Below, in pieces: positions 23,206-35,299 of a stretch of 64,000 nt of DNA. How positions within the stretch are numbered: position 1 is the stretch's first letter; each line of letters begins with the position of its first letter. The position numbers and the translations under genes were made by a program. Origin of the DNA: Platerodrilus igneus (lineage: Eukaryota; Arthropoda; Insecta; Coleoptera; Lycidae); the NCBI GenBank assembly GCA_036346225.1, contig JARFIW010001082.1, positions 3,162,001 through 3,226,000 on the forward strand, written 5' to 3'. The notes beneath the pieces were generated by a model. It did no database searches and had not been told where the DNA came from. It worked only from the letters and a program-made list of their open reading frames with translations.

Positions 23206-24864
23206 ACATTCCCCAGATCAAGGCCAGATTATCTTTTCTTAATAAATTTAGGCTTTATGTAATGATTATTGACCGTCCATTGTTAAGGTTCTTGTTCTGG
23301 AAAGTCCAAGTTTTCACTTATTTTGTAGGCTCAAGTACACAAGAAACCTTTGCACTTTTCGTGCAAAACCTAATCAAGATGAGAGTGATAACCATAAGAA
23401 TACATATTGAAACCTTCCGCACTAATCCTCCTCCGGCCCCCTTGACCCACAGCCTTCAAGATGGCAGTTAGTCAAGCCATAGTTGTTTTTTCTTACAAGT
23501 CGATTACTGTGGTTTCTTCTCCCCGCCTCTTTCCTCTCTTAATAACAATTTAGCATGTAACAAGTATCTCCACAGGCATCTTTACGACATACAAATACAC
23601 AATAAAAACTAACAACAACAAGCACTGCCCTAGCAGCCTGTGCTTTATACAAAATTCACAGTTTTGATTTTGACAGCGTACATATTTTAAATCTCGACAA
23701 TAATGACAATGAAAAAAACCATACAAATCAAAAGAACGTAAAGACAGTTTCATTAATACTTACCGTAATTTGATACGTAATAGTAGACTAGAATGAGCTT
23801 TAAATGCAAACATCCTTTAATGTTGATTGCGTTTATAGATAAAGACAACACATTTATTATAGTTATTCTATACACAAAATAAAAATTTGGCTTATTACTA
23901 CCTATTCATTTCTTCTCTTATGGAAATTGTGTAATTACATTATAATTATAGTTAAGTCCAATACTTGGTTAAGGTTAACCTTAAAATTTTATAGACTGGT
24001 ATATACGGTTGGTAGTTTGAGGGCTTGTTCCCACCACATGCTTCATGCAAAAATCAGTACTGTTAACCAAAAATTCCAGGTTGGTGGTGTAATATTTAAC
24101 CGGTAATCAGTGTGAAATGAAATGTTAGGACATCACCATCTAATTACTGCTGTTCGTATTTCCCTGGGTCTAGAAGTAACTATGCCAGATGCGTTGTTGT
24201 GCTTTAGGACAAAACCTCAAATGATACTAGTATGTTCTTATGCTTTGACTGCCTATGAAGGCTCTTACTTTGCAGTTCCTCGGTTTCACACTAAACGATG
24301 CTAAGCGTAACACAAATTTATTGTTCTAATTTTGCAATAAAAACGTTATTTACTGAAATAAATAGTTTACCCTTTTTTAGTCCAGATTTACAAGTTAACT
24401 TGATTGTTATCTCAGACGGGAATTTTTCTTAATTTAAGACACCTTTGTGGAATAAATTGTTTTTCTCGCTTAAAAAAATAAATAGAAAAGGCAAAGGTGA
24501 AAAGAATAAAGGAACATTTCACAACATGAGTTAATGCACTAACATATGCACGAGTAGTTATAAAGATACTCTGCTTCGATGCACTGCCAGCGAGAGAATG
24601 AATTCTCCATTTTGAGCAAACGTTGTAGTGCTTCTTGTCCCACGATTATTCAGCACAATGATTGATCGAGAATGTCGTGCGGCCCACAAATCTTATGAGA
24701 AAAAGCTGATGCACCAGTTCCCCCAAGATTAAAATGTTGCCATAAAACATAGAAATCACTGAAACCACATTTTACTAAATTTTATTGCACAATATTGCAT
24801 AGTATTATGCAATAGCTCAAGTTACTTTATTTCTTAAAAACAAATATAGAAGCAATTTAGCGGA
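23206..24864. other. No gene recognised
   Basis: Only short frames (60-94 codons) without motifs. The phrase TGTAGGCTCAAGTACACAAG near 23326 resembles TGTAGGCTAAGTACACAAAG near 21568, which may reflect old repeat sequence. Confidence 0.35.
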
Positions 24865-25140
24865 TTAACAAACTGGGACCCGTTGGTTGTGCTTAGGATC
24901 TGGTGAAGTTGTGTTTTGAGGGCTGGTATTTCTTAAGTCAGCTTCAGCAACAATGACGAAACTTTGTCCCCTGTCGAATTTGTGTAGTGGGATGATTGCA
25001 TCTTGTGTATTGTTTGTTAACCTTGCCTCAAACAATGTGCCAATAGTATTACCTGTGTGTGAGCTGGTAGTCACCCCATCCAGATAGATTTTGAGAGGTT
25101 GAGAACTACAATGCAGACCAGGTGTTGTAGATTCGTAAGG
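24865..25140 (-). other. Orphan open frame, unrecognised
   Basis: An uninterrupted minus-strand frame of about 90 codons. It reads YESTTPGLHCSSQPLKIYLD, continues through GTLFEARLTNNTQDAIIPLH and ends HNQRVPVC at 24865. Base composition is less AT-rich than its flanks and residue use looks protein-like. No start codon lies at its beginning; an AG at its 5' edge could be a splice acceptor. It may be a terminal exon of a gene outside the window or of a transposon. Function unknown. Confidence 0.3.
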
Positions 25141-26197
25141 AATTGCAAGGGTTTTCTGTCGTCAAGATTTCTACGCTCCTGCAACTTCCAGCTTGCTTTT
25201 GGCTCAAGCTTAACCGTTATAACAGTTCAGTCTCAATTTTCTTATATTTATCTTGTCCAGGAGGCCTGATGATGATGCCCCTCATTTATTCGGAGAATCT
25301 GATTTCAAGATTAGATGTTACTTAGGTATATTTCATCTCATCTTGGGTAACGACTCATAAAAAAGGTCTTTTCAATTTGTGTACATTTCCAGATCATAAG
25401 GTTAAAATGACAATATACGCAAATATCCTTATTTACTTGGTTGTCCATCATTTTTACAAATTATACATTAATCCACTTATTTCACAAATTTTCTGTCAAT
25501 GTTGTTATTTGCAGTGTCATTAAGCATTTGAACTAACTGGGCTATTCCTTTATGGAATTGTAGAGATATGGATTTCTTAATCACATCAGGTTCACCAATG
25601 AGCTGGAGCAAAAGTAGAGATAGTTAATGAATAATTTATGAACATTTATTTACAATGAATATTAACAGTTAGCATTTAAATAACACATCACAGATTAAAA
25701 ACGGAAGTTCGTGTGCTGTGGTAGTACTTGCACTGACAAGTAATGTTTACAATTTGTACTCATAATGTAATGCAAATGTACTTCATGATTAGTTGATATC
25801 TAGAATCATTCCAGAAGTCGATAGCCAAGATTACTTTTGACATATAAAAATTACGTTATGTGACGGCAAATGTAGCAGTGTTGTATGTTCAATGAAGTTA
25901 AGCTCTAATGCAGTTTAATATACTCCTCAAGAAATTGAAACACACTGATGCTAAGAAACAAGCAGGTGTAGCATGAAGTCGGTAGCTGGTAAAGTAACAT
26001 ATTTGGTGAGCAAAGCTTCCTGGAAAATTGGTGTTGCCAGAGATTCCTGATATTTTATTAGTTTTATATCACTGCTAACTAGTTAGTCACTGCTAACGAT
26101 AAATAACTCCTCTTGGTTAAATAAATATATATAATATAAATTTAGGACATGCAAAAAGTATAAGTGACACTTCAAAATCAATATTAAACATAATTTT
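25141..26197. other. No gene seen; left flank of the BEL element
   Basis: AT-rich. The phrase GTCACTGCTAACGAT near 26084 resembles CAGTGCTAACGAT near 40138 on the other side of the BEL element. Confidence 0.4.
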
Positions 26198-26277
26198 TGA
26201 CATTCATAACAAACTTTTATTTCGAGACTACTACACAATAATTAATAAAATGGCATTGCAAGCAGCTAGCCCCAACA
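26198..26277 (-). repeat. BEL 3' LTR (80 bp as seen)
   Basis: Read on the minus strand it begins TGTTGGGGCTAGCTGC and ends GAATGTCA, and contains AATAAA. Just inside, the minus strand reads CAAGGTGGGAGAA, a good polypurine tract. Eighty bp is short for a BEL LTR, so both copies may descend from a shortened version. Confidence 0.6.
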
Positions 26278-26639
26278 TTCTCCCACCTTGAAACTCAACA
26301 TGTTTCAACTATGAAAATCCGAAAATATAAAGTAACACTTAAACCATAATAACCAAACAACTACCAACTAACATGAGTATCGTGATTATTTTGTGCACAT
26401 CAACTCCTTACCAAACACAAGACAGGCAAAGGGTAACCCAATCAATTGCACTAACACCCCATTAATATCAAATCTTTTAGGGGGTTTTATTTTCCTTCCA
26501 TACAAAGTTGTCATAGGCACGGCTACTGCTTTCGGTATTTGAGTAATATCCTTACCTTTGTCTTCGCTCTCCTCTAACGTTGCAGATAGAACCGTCTGGA
26601 CTGTTCTTACTTACCTGTCATGTCAACCCCTTCAGTGGA

Positions 26640-27139
26640 AGATATCTCCTACGAGTAAATCTTTTCTAATGGCCTAACTAACTCTCCAGATGCTGTTTTT
26701 ACTCGAACTACTCTTGTTATGCCGTCTTTCCCTGGGTATGCATTAACTATTTTTCCCAAGAGCCAATTAATCCGTTTAGTTTGTTCTGATCCAATCAATA
26801 CAATATCCCTTACCTTTACATTATGTTAACTAATTTTTTGTTTCTAAACATGACCATCTCACCTAAATATTCTGTTTTAAATCTTTTCTTCAAATTTTCT
26901 CTAAGAATCTGTAAATACTTTACTCTCTTGACCAGCAGTATTTCAATCTTATTTAAAACATCCGTTTCCCCACTCCTAATGTCTTGAATGAACATCATCG
27001 GTGTTATGGCCCTTGGCTCATCTGCTTGTTCATATTGATAAGTCAAGGGTCTTGAATTAACAGTCGCTTCACAACCGCACAATATAGTACACATTTCCTG
27101 ATCATTTAGACTTGCTCGCCCTAAAGACTTGCGCAACAA
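26640..27139 (-). pseudogene. BEL integrase C-terminal region
   Basis: Contains the Pao-type segment CGCEATVNSRPLTYQYEQAD and PMMFIQDIRSGETDVL (27139-26816). After a frame change comes the DUF5641-like tail with RINWLLGKIVNAYPGKDGI and TRVVRVKTASGEL. These are typical of the end of BEL/Pao polyproteins, just before the polypurine tract and 3' LTR. Confidence 0.8.
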
Positions 27140-27213
27140 CTCCTTAACTACCCGAATTAGTCGCTCCCACCATCCTCTCCACCATGGAGATGTGGGTGGA
27201 ATAAATCTCCATT

Positions 27214-27799
27214 CTATTTTTTAAACGTTACACCTTTCCTCAATAAACTTAAAGTGCTCTTAAAATTGGTACCATTGTCGCTGTACAAAATAGACACTCT
27301 GTCTCTTCGTGCAATAAACCTTCTTAATGATTGCATAAATATTTCAGTTGACAATGATGTTATCAACTCTAAATGTACTGCTCTATAAACGGCACACGTG
27401 AATAAAACAACATAGGCTTTCTCTCCACCCTTCAAATACAACGGACCAACTAAATCCACTCCAGTCACTTGAAAGGCAGAAACACATTTCACACGATCTT
27501 CAGGTAAACCAGGCATCTCCGTTTCAATAGCCTGAGCTCTAAAGCGTTGGCAAATCACACATTTTTTTCAAAACGTGGCTTACAATCTTACATCCTTGTG
27601 GAATCCATATCTCTTCACATATCTTGCACAACGTAGTAGAAACTCCTATATGTTGTAAATTTCGAACATGCTGAATTAACTTCAAAACAATGTTATGCTT
27701 GGGTAATATCACCAAACACTGAAAACTTTGATCTTCCTGACCAGTTGTAATTCTAGTCTTGACTCTGATCAACCCATCAGCGGCAATAAACATTTTCAT
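27214..27799 (-). pseudogene. BEL integrase: zinc-binding domain and core
   Basis: The zinc-binding part (27799-27540) has VRNLQHIGVSTTLCKICEE and a following CDLPTL remnant. The core (27558-27214) has VSAFQVTGVDLVGPLYLKGG with the first catalytic Asp and RVSILYSDNGTNFKSTLSLL with the second. The glutamate motif lies beyond the frame break at 27214. Integrase would insert the cDNA; here it is split over three frames. Confidence 0.8.
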
Positions 27800-27802
27800 C
27801 GT

Positions 27803-28955
27803 CTACCTACATTTGTGTTTGCTAATATCGTCCCACTCCCTTTGTACCAGGTAATAAACACTTTTTTCCACTGCAATTATTTCTTCGGCCGTTATAAATG
27901 GACAATTTACTGCAAACTTTCTACAATTATTATAAAACCGCCGCATCCACGCGCATAGTCGTATAATTGTTGTGAACTTAGAGAACTTAGCAAACCTATT
28001 GCCTATTCCCATCTCCTCCACAACCAACATATTGAAATCTGTTAGTGCTTCAGTCCTAACTTCAGAATATGCTTCTTCGGAATCAATAATATCCGCTGAT
28101 GGCCAATTACTACTCAGTTTGTACAGCCAGGCTGGACCACTCCACCAATTTCCTACAAACAATTTAATAGGCGAACAACCTCTCGATAATAGGTCTGCTG
28201 GATTCAACAATCCAGGGACATGCCTCCACTCTTTTACATCAGTTCTATCTCTAATCTCCTTAATTCTATTTCCTACAAAACAATTCCACGGTTGTTTGTT
28301 TGTTATCCAACACAACACCACCATGGAATCACACCAAAATATAACTTTAAATACCCCCATCCCAGCTAGAGCGTGCCTAACTGTCTCACATAACCTTACT
28401 GCCACACAAGCTCCCCCCAGTAGTTCGAGTCTAGGAATGGTGCATTTTTCATAGACATAATTTTAGATTTGGCCGCAATTAATCGAACAAACACATTACC
28501 AAAATAATCCTCAGTTCTTAGGAAAATGCAAGATGCATATGCATCAGCACTCGCATCACAAAACACATGCATAGTCCTATTAGTTTGCATCATGTTGTCA
28601 CACAGCATCCATCTGGGAATCTTAAAATCTCGCAAACAGCTATAGGTTTTCCTCCAACTTTAATCTTAAATTGTCCGGCAATTTATCATCCCCAGGGAAT
28701 TTTTCGTTTCCATGCTTCCTGAAGTAGTAACTTTGGTACCACAGATGCTGGACATAAAAATCCCAACGGATCAAATATTTTACTAATAATTGATAATAAA
28801 ACCTTTTTCGTTAAATCCCCTTCCATCAAATCTGGCACAACTACTGACAGAACGTCATCCCTAATGTTCCATCGTATTCCAAGCACTGACCGCTCCTCCT
28901 CCATGTCCATCACAGTATAAGCCCATTTGCGTAACTCCAAACCAGCATCTGCCAA
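27803..28955 (-). pseudogene. BEL RNase H / Pao (peptidase A17-annotated) region
   Basis: Segments 28955-28686 (ILADAGLELRKWAYTVMDME, KIFDPLGFLCPASVVPKLLL), 28635-28396 (TMHVFCDASADAYASCIFLR) and 28405-27803 (IFWCDSMVVLCWITNKQPWN, WRHVPGLLNPADLLSRGCSP, WWSGPAWL). These are textbook Pao signatures: the RNase H Asp residues and the NPADLLSRG motif are kept. Frame shifts separate the segments. Confidence 0.85.
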
Positions 28956-29700
28956 TATATTTTGAAAATATGGTATAAATAAATTGATTTCATCAAGCGT
29001 ACTCTTACTTGAAACACAATCAACATAGAATGACTCTTACAGCTTGTTCATAACTCCCAGACTGTATTCTTCAGAGCATTTCTCCAAACCAAAATGATGC
29101 TGAAGCGTCGCATTTAACAAAAACGGACTAGACGTCACACCAAACACAACACAACAATGTCAAAAAGTTGTTAATTGACCAGTGCTCTTATCCTTCCACC
29201 ATAAAAACCGCAGAAAATCCCGATCTTGTTCTCTGACAAGAATCTGCAAAAACGTTTGTTTGATGTCCCCACAAACTCCATATTTTCCTTCTCTGAACCT
29301 AATCAAGATTGGCAGAATATTCTGCAACAAATTCAATCCTTTACTAAGACAATCGTTCAGAGAAGAACCGTTCAACGCTCGTGAAGAGGCGGCAAAAACT
29401 GGCTGTATCTTCGTAGTCGTAGAATCCTCTTTTATTATGGGTCTATGAGGCAAGTAATGACCAACCGATTCACCTTTAACTTCAAATACTTCCTCAATTA
29501 TGTTATCCTTTAACCAAGCACAAATTATCCCATCATATGCCTCGTAACTATTTTATTTCTTCAACTTTCTCGTCATAATTTCCAACCTACTTATAGCTAT
29601 TCCCTTATTCGTATTAAGCTCAGGATGACCCATTACCCAAGGAAGTGCAACTTCGTATCTCCCTTGTTTAAAGAAAATAGTTTCGTTAAAATGCAATATA
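28956..29700 (-). pseudogene. BEL reverse transcriptase, frameshifted
   Basis: Contains YLPHRPIIKEDSTTTKIQPV and FAASSRALNGSSLNDCLSKG (29453-29160), GVCGDIKQTFLQILVREQDR with the first catalytic Asp, then FGVTSSPFLLNATLQHH. The active-site box reads FYVDCVSS, where Pao elements usually have FYVDxCV, so an active-site residue appears deleted. Inactive. Confidence 0.8.
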
Positions 29701-29820
29701 ATTATACTGGTCTACTTGTTCATTGCTTTTGCTAATAATAGGATCTTGTATACCAATATCTTTTAATCACATACTACTTACGTCCAAATTTTGTAAATTT
29801 AAACATACTAAATCGGCAAC

Positions 29821-30265
29821 TCAGCTCCTTTTAGCTCCTAATAGGCACCATCCTAATTGGGTCTCAATGGCCGACAACCCACATCTTAAAACCTCTACCT
29901 TCCCAGTTAATAATTTACTTATATGCTCTGCTCCTAACAAAATTTGTATAGGTAATTCTTCAGAAACAGCTAAATACATAATGCCCCTTTCTTTTAACTC
30001 TTTCAAAATTTTAAGATGTCAATTTCGGTATATTTCTACAAATTTTATCAGTATCCAAAGCAGAAATATTAAAATAAACGTTCGTATTTATATTTTTCAA
30101 CTGCAATGAATACCTTTTGTGTATCACATTAGATGTCACTATCCCATCAAACAACCCATGTTTTAAATGTTCCATACCAACAGGCTGCACATTCATGAAT
30201 GCTATTAAAGATTTATCAATATAAGAACTCTCACTAACTACTGTTTCTGCCCAAACATGACCGAT
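29821..30265 (-). pseudogene. BEL protease (DUF1758-like) region
   Basis: Reads SESSYIDKSLIAFMNVQPVG, then MEHLKHGLFDGIVTSNVIHK and ICRNIPKL, and continues in 30006-29821 with ILLGAEHISKLLTG and ETQLGWCLLGAKRS. This matches the retroviral-like aspartic protease region of Pao-type polyproteins. The part that should carry the catalytic Asp-Ser-Gly is degenerate (AETVVSESSYI) and lies next to the solo-LTR insertion. Confidence 0.75.
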
Positions 30266-30269
30266 ACTA

Positions 30270-31104
30270 TGTTACGTGCCAATCGGCACTTTAACATGTT
30301 TTTAGGTTAGTTTTGATGTACGGAAGTTTCGCGCCATAATTTCAAAAGACGCGGTGCACGGGAATTTTAAATAGACTAGGCGTGTACTTCCGTTATGTCA
30401 TAGTGAGTTTGTGCAGAGTGCGTGACCCTAGAGGGTTGGACGAATAAGTTCGCGCCGATGGAAAAAAGACAAAAAGAGTGGAGGAGTTTCCTATTCTCTC
30501 TATAACGTGGCTTTTTCGCCAATACCTTTGAGCAGAGTGGAGGTTTTTTGGTAACGTATCGTTAGCTGTACCTATGTAGATTTCCTTTGTTTGATTATCT
30601 TTTGTTTGTCGCACCTTATACCTTTTTCCCGTCATTCCCTGCATAGGTAGGAGAATTTTACAGCCACCGAGGCGAACTGGACTCCACGACCCTGATGTCC
30701 AAGCTCAACCAACAGCCCGGAGCGGAGCCCTGAGTGCCGGTCCGAACGCTTTGGAATAGCGTCGGCGTATCAACTTTAACCCCGAGACATATTTATGTAA
30801 GTAATTAACGTATAACCTTTTGTTTTAAATTCTTAAATTTTCCGGTTATGGCGCAATATAGTTTTGTGTATTGGGTACGTCATTGGTAGTTGGCCACGCG
30901 AAACCTGTAAAAGGGGTTCGCGCTGCCCTCCGCTAGAGGCGTCACTCGCTCTATTCATTGCGCTTGCGCGATGTATTTCATGAACTCTTAAACTGTATTA
31001 CCGACTTTGTAGCTGTTTTATCGACCATATAAATGTATCACCAATTGAATTGTAATACGTAATACTATTACGTAATACGTAATACGTCGAATTAAATTGT
31101 AATA
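30270..31104. mobile_element. Solo LTR (835 bp) inside the BEL protease region
   Basis: Starts TGTTACGTGCC and ends TTGTAATA. It is flanked by a 4-bp duplication ACTA at 30266-30269 and 31105-31108. On its two sides the BEL frame reads LKTLLV and then GHVWAETVVSE. The 4-bp duplication and TG start suit Ty3/gypsy. The last base pair is TA rather than CA, probably a mutation. No internal proteins; the 83-codon minus frame at 30393-30644 is chance. Confidence 0.75.
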
Positions 31105-31107
31105 ACT

Positions 31108-32267
31108 AACAAAGTTTTTAAATAGATCTCACTATTATATTGACCATTAAGCAAATCAGAAACTACCTCTACATTTTCTGGTGTCTTCTGAAGGACGCTG
31201 TTTTTAACGACCTCCTCTTCAGAATTAATGTTATCATACGAGATCGTAACATGTCTTCGTTTACAAGACAAACATTTTACAAACGCTTGGCAATTTCTAC
31301 CTAAATGGCCAGATCTGAGACAAACAAGACACCTCTTACTTTTTATAACTGCTTGTTTTCTTTCCTTAACAGTCATACCTAGTGCTGCATAACAATTTAT
31401 ACTCTCATTGACCATTTATTACAAAAAAGACATGGCTTTACTTTCCTCTTATTTATGGAGAGTAGAGCTGATGTGGTAGGTGTGTCCTTTCGACTGGACT
31501 GACTACTATACTTTCTAGACTTACATTGTTGAAGCAATTTCTCGCCATACAAATTTTTTCATCTCCTCAGACTTCACTTCCTAAAAATTCCATTAATTTA
31601 CCTAATTGATTGAATTCGACATCCATAGCACCATAATCTTTTGTATTTTGCAATCTTTCCCATTGTTTAATTATTTCCGCTGAACATGATTCTATCAAGG
31701 GGTATAATATAGAAGCATACTTTGCACTGGTAACTCCCGTTGCTTCCAACGACCTAAGCTTAGCACAGAGTTGATCAAACAATATAGATAAAGACAACTG
31801 TCGTCTTTTGATTATTTGATCTAAAATGAGAGACAATAAAGCTTTAATATGAACTTCAATAAGAAGGTCTTCCCGACCAAACCTATTTTTTAATTGACTA
31901 ATTACTTTCTGGTAATTTTCTTTTGAAGGGAGATAACTACTTACAATATCATTAGCGCCCTAGTGTTCAGAGTAATAGACTGAAGCAAATACTGAAACTT
32001 GTCCTCTTCACGCATCTGCATATCTTCTTCAACACTTTTAAATTGAGCCCAGAAGGAAAGCCAAGTACATGGTTCCAAATCAAAACTTTTAAGTTCTAGC
32101 TTTGGAATGCGATATTTCATGTCATTTTTCCCCTCTGCTGCACCCTCTTTATCCATCGCACTGATCTATAATTTATTCACCGCTTTCAAAAACTGCTCCA
32201 TAGTAAACTTCTCTCTGTATTCTTCAACTTGAGTATACTCATGCTCTATTTCCTTTTCATTGCCATC
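31108..32267 (-). pseudogene. BEL gag central and C-terminal part
   Basis: From right to left: remnant VLEDGNEKEIEHEYTQVEEY next to the hAT insertion; ELKSFDLEPCTWLSFWAQFK (DUF1759 gag signature) at 32156-31941; ALLSLILDQIIKRRQLSLSI to LMEFLGSEV at 31836-31567; and a zinc knuckle CLVCLRSGHLGRNCQAFVKC at about 31330-31250. Gag would form the particle and bind RNA. Broken by a stop near 32165 and several shifts. Confidence 0.8.
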
Positions 32268-32834
32268 CTCTAACACATAGGTTCCCAACGGGGGCGGTAC
32301 CGCCCCCCAGTGGGTGCTGTAGCTTTCAAAAGGGGCGGTAACGAGTACAGGTGCAAAAGGGGGGCGTTAGGAGGATCAAGGGGGGCGTTCGTGACGTACT
32401 TACCTTATTAAAATACTTTGAAAATACCTAGTTGGCATGAATAGACAGTTTATTTAGCTATCTAAAATGTCTATGTTATTGTTATCGAGAAAATATACTT
32501 TAAAACATTTAATTCAGCATTAGGTCTATGAATACCTAATTCCGTTTAATATTGTCCGCAACAAGTTTTTGCAAGTTGATAAGCAAAGACGCGATATGAC
32601 TTGCTTACAAAGTGCACCGGCATCGCAAACAAGATAAAACATACAAGTTGATGCTTGTATGAAATCAAACGTATAAAAGGCAGGGATAGCTCTAGGAATG
32701 TGTTATTATTTTTGTGTGCTTCGCAAATAATCCATGTTCGTGAGTGATAAGTTATATAAGTCATTATAACCATTAATTTTATAATTATCTATAAATTCGT
32801 TGAAAAGTTAATTTATTTTAAACCGTGGCAAGTT

Positions 32835-34587
32835 TTGGATTTCAAAATGTCTGAATCTAAGAAGAAATGCCGGCAGTACAGTCTTTTGTATTTGAAATAT
32901 GGATTTACGCACTCTCCTGTAAACCCATCATTACCCATGTGTTTACTTTGCCAAAAAGTTTTCTCAAATGAAGCCATGAAGTCTTCTAGGCTACAAGAAC
33001 ATTTAAATAAAATGCATACTGATAAAAAGGACAAAGATTTGTCCTATTTTCAAGAACCGCAGAAGAAATATTTGAAACAGCCAACTATATCAAACCTATT
33101 TGCGTCGTCTTCTAAACAAGAAGATGATGGACTACGAGCATCATATAACATTTCATTGTTAATCGCAAAAACGGGAAAACCACATACCATTGGCGAGGAA
33201 CTTATCTTGCCGGCAGTCAGAGAGGTAATAAAAACTGTTCTTCATCATAAGACATCGGCAGATGTCATCTGAAAAATTCCTCTGAGTAATAACTCAGTGC
33301 AAAGGAGAATAGACGAAATGGCTCAAGACGTTGAAATATCATTATGCGATTACTTAAAAACTTGCAATTTTTCCATTCAACTTGATGAATCCACTCTACC
33401 AAATAACGAAGTACTGCTGTTATCATACGTTCGGTTCATAAAATTTGCAAAAAATTTGGAAACTGATACAAAGGGAGAAACGATATTTAATACCATGAGT
33501 ACGTTTTTTCAAGAGAAAGAAATACCTATGCATAATATTTTGTCGGCAGCTACTGATGGTGCTCAAGCTATGACGGGAAGTCATAAGGGTTTCATAGCTC
33601 ATTTGAAACAAGCAGTACCAAATGTACTCGCTATACATTGTATTATTCATCGTCAGCACTTGGTTGCAAAAAATCTGAACGAACGTTTGCATTCGTCGCT
33701 TCATTACGTTATTAGAGCAGTAAATACGATTAGAAGCAATTCATTGCATGACAGATTATTTAGCCAACTTTGTAGTGAAAATGATGAAGATTATAATCGC
33801 TTGCTGCTGCACACAGAAGTTCGTTGGCTCTCAAAAGGTACTTGTTTGAACCGTTTTTTCAACTATTTGATTCAGTACTGGACTTTCTTGAAAACAGAAA
33901 CGAAAAATTGCGCGAAAACCTGATTATACATAAAATGACATCGCTTATTTGACAGACTTGTTTAAAATATTTAATGAACTCAATTTACAATTGCAAGGTG
34001 ACGAATTGAATTTAATTAAAACAAAAACGTCATAGCTGCTTTTGTGGGAAAACTTCTTCTATTCAAACGAAATCTAGGAGAGGTGAATACAGCCACTTTC
34101 CCACATTATCAGCAGTCTCTGCAAAACATGAAGATTTACTTACTTACTGCCAACACTTGGACGTTCTTCATGTTGATTGTGTGGAGCGATTCCAGGATAT
34201 TTTAAACATGAATATACCGGGTTGGGTTTTAGATCCTTTCGCAAATGCAGATACAGCAGAATCATCAAATTTAGAAGAGGAACTCGTAGAACTCACAACT
34301 AACGAAGAACTAAAAGTAAAATTCAGAAATGGATATCAAGAGTTCTGGCTTCAAAAACCAATACCAGTTCTTTACCCTGGATTGTGGTCAAGAGTAGATA
34401 TTTTTAATTGCATTTCCTTCATCTTATTTGGCTGAGCGTGGGTTCAGTGCAGTAGCTAATTTATCGTCTAAGAAAAGGAACAGACTGCACATTACTGAAC
34501 GTGGCGATTTGCGGCTGATGTTAACGAAATTGGAACCCGACATTAGCAAATTGTTAAAACTTCACCAGCCTCAACTATCTCATTAAT
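32835..34587 (+). pseudogene. hAT transposase, ZBED5/SCAND3-like, broken
   Basis: Begins MSESKKKCRQYSLLYLKYGF (in-frame ATG at 32847; the frame opens at 32835). An N-terminal BED-type zinc finger follows: PMCLLCQKVFSNEAMKSSRL with EHLNKMH. Next come TISNLFASSS and AKTGKPHTIGEELILPAVRE. A TGA at 33270-33272 interrupts. The second segment (33297-33923) has FSIQLDESTLPNNEVLLLSY with a catalytic-type Asp, ATDGAQAMTGSHKGFIAHLK and AIHCIIHRQHLVAKNL. After a shift near 33900 the body continues to 34435. A last shift leads to the hAT dimerisation end SYLAERGFSAVANLSSKKRN and LHITERGDLRLMLTKLEP. One stop and at least three frameshifts in an element whose ends are intact. Confidence 0.85.
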
Positions 34588-34779
34588 TTTTTCTTCTTAA
34601 TCTTTTTTTCTGTTCATTATGTATTCATATTTAAGTTTTTAATAAACAAGTTTGTACTACATTTGATAGTCGTTTTAATTAAGGTTTACTTTTGCGATTT
34701 TTAATATATATACCTTGTCCAACGCTTTAGTGAACGCTTGTAATAGCAGTCAAAAGTGCAACGTTCAGATATGAGTATC

Positions 34780-34783
<4 letters not shown>

Positions 34784-34839
<56 letters not shown>

Positions 34840-34849
34840 TAGATAGATA
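34784..34849. repeat. (AT)n plus short (GATA)n microsatellite
   Basis: About 27 AT units and then three GATA units, near the 3' end of the hAT element. Confidence 0.95.
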
Positions 34850-34970
34850 CTATGCAACAATATTTTAATATTCGTTATAATGCACTATGATGAGGAGGGG
34901 GGCGTTGGAAGTTTTTTTTCCAGTAGAGGGGGCGGTGGTTCAGAAATGGTTGGGAACCTATGCTCTAACA

Positions 34971-35217
34971 GAACATTCATCATTTCGGCATCTTTGCATG
35001 ATAATCGACTCCATTTATCCTCTAGGACGTTCAACTTAATAACGGCCTCTTTAAGATCACCACCCTTAATACTACCCAATAAGTTATTCATGGTATTCGT
35101 AAGGAATCGCCACAGAACAGCACGTTCTGAACATAAAACAGATCTCGTACTCTTTGAATTTGATTCACTCATACCTTCCTGCGTTTCTTCAGAAACTTGT
35201 CCTGTCACGGTCGCCAT
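34971..35217 (-). pseudogene. BEL gag N-terminus
   Basis: Starts MATVTGQVSEETQEGMSESN about 15 bases after the LTR end and reads through RSVLCSERAVLWRFLTNTMN and LGSIKGGDLKEAVIKLNVLE up to the hAT target site. This is the usual N-terminal part of BEL gag. It is cut from the rest of gag by the hAT element. No primer-binding site is visible in the very short leader. Confidence 0.75.
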
Positions 35218-35231
35218 TAATGTTAGATTTT

Positions 35232-35299
35232 TGACATTCATAACAAACTTTTATTTCTAGACACACAATAATTAATAAAATGGTATTGCAAGCAGCTAG
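35232..35299 (-). repeat. BEL 5' LTR, part 1 (split by copia)
   Basis: Matches 26198-26277 with a few differences. It is cut by the copia insertion at GCTAG; the remaining eight bases CCCCAACA lie at 40119-40126. Six bases (GACTACT versus a shorter form) differ between the two LTRs. Confidence 0.65.

Larger units (their letters stand above)
32276..34962 (+). mobile_element. Complete hAT element (ZBED/SCAND3-like), 2,687 bp
   Basis: Perfect 8-bp target duplication CTCTAACA at 32268-32275 and 34963-34970. The terminal inverted repeats begin CATAGGTTCCCAAC at each end, close to the general hAT terminus (CAG/CAT...GGTTCCCAAC). Just inside both ends are G/C-rich GGGGGCGG words. The element lies in the opposite orientation to the BEL gag it interrupts; joining the flanks restores the gag sequence (VIKLNVLED...). 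Confidence 0.95.
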
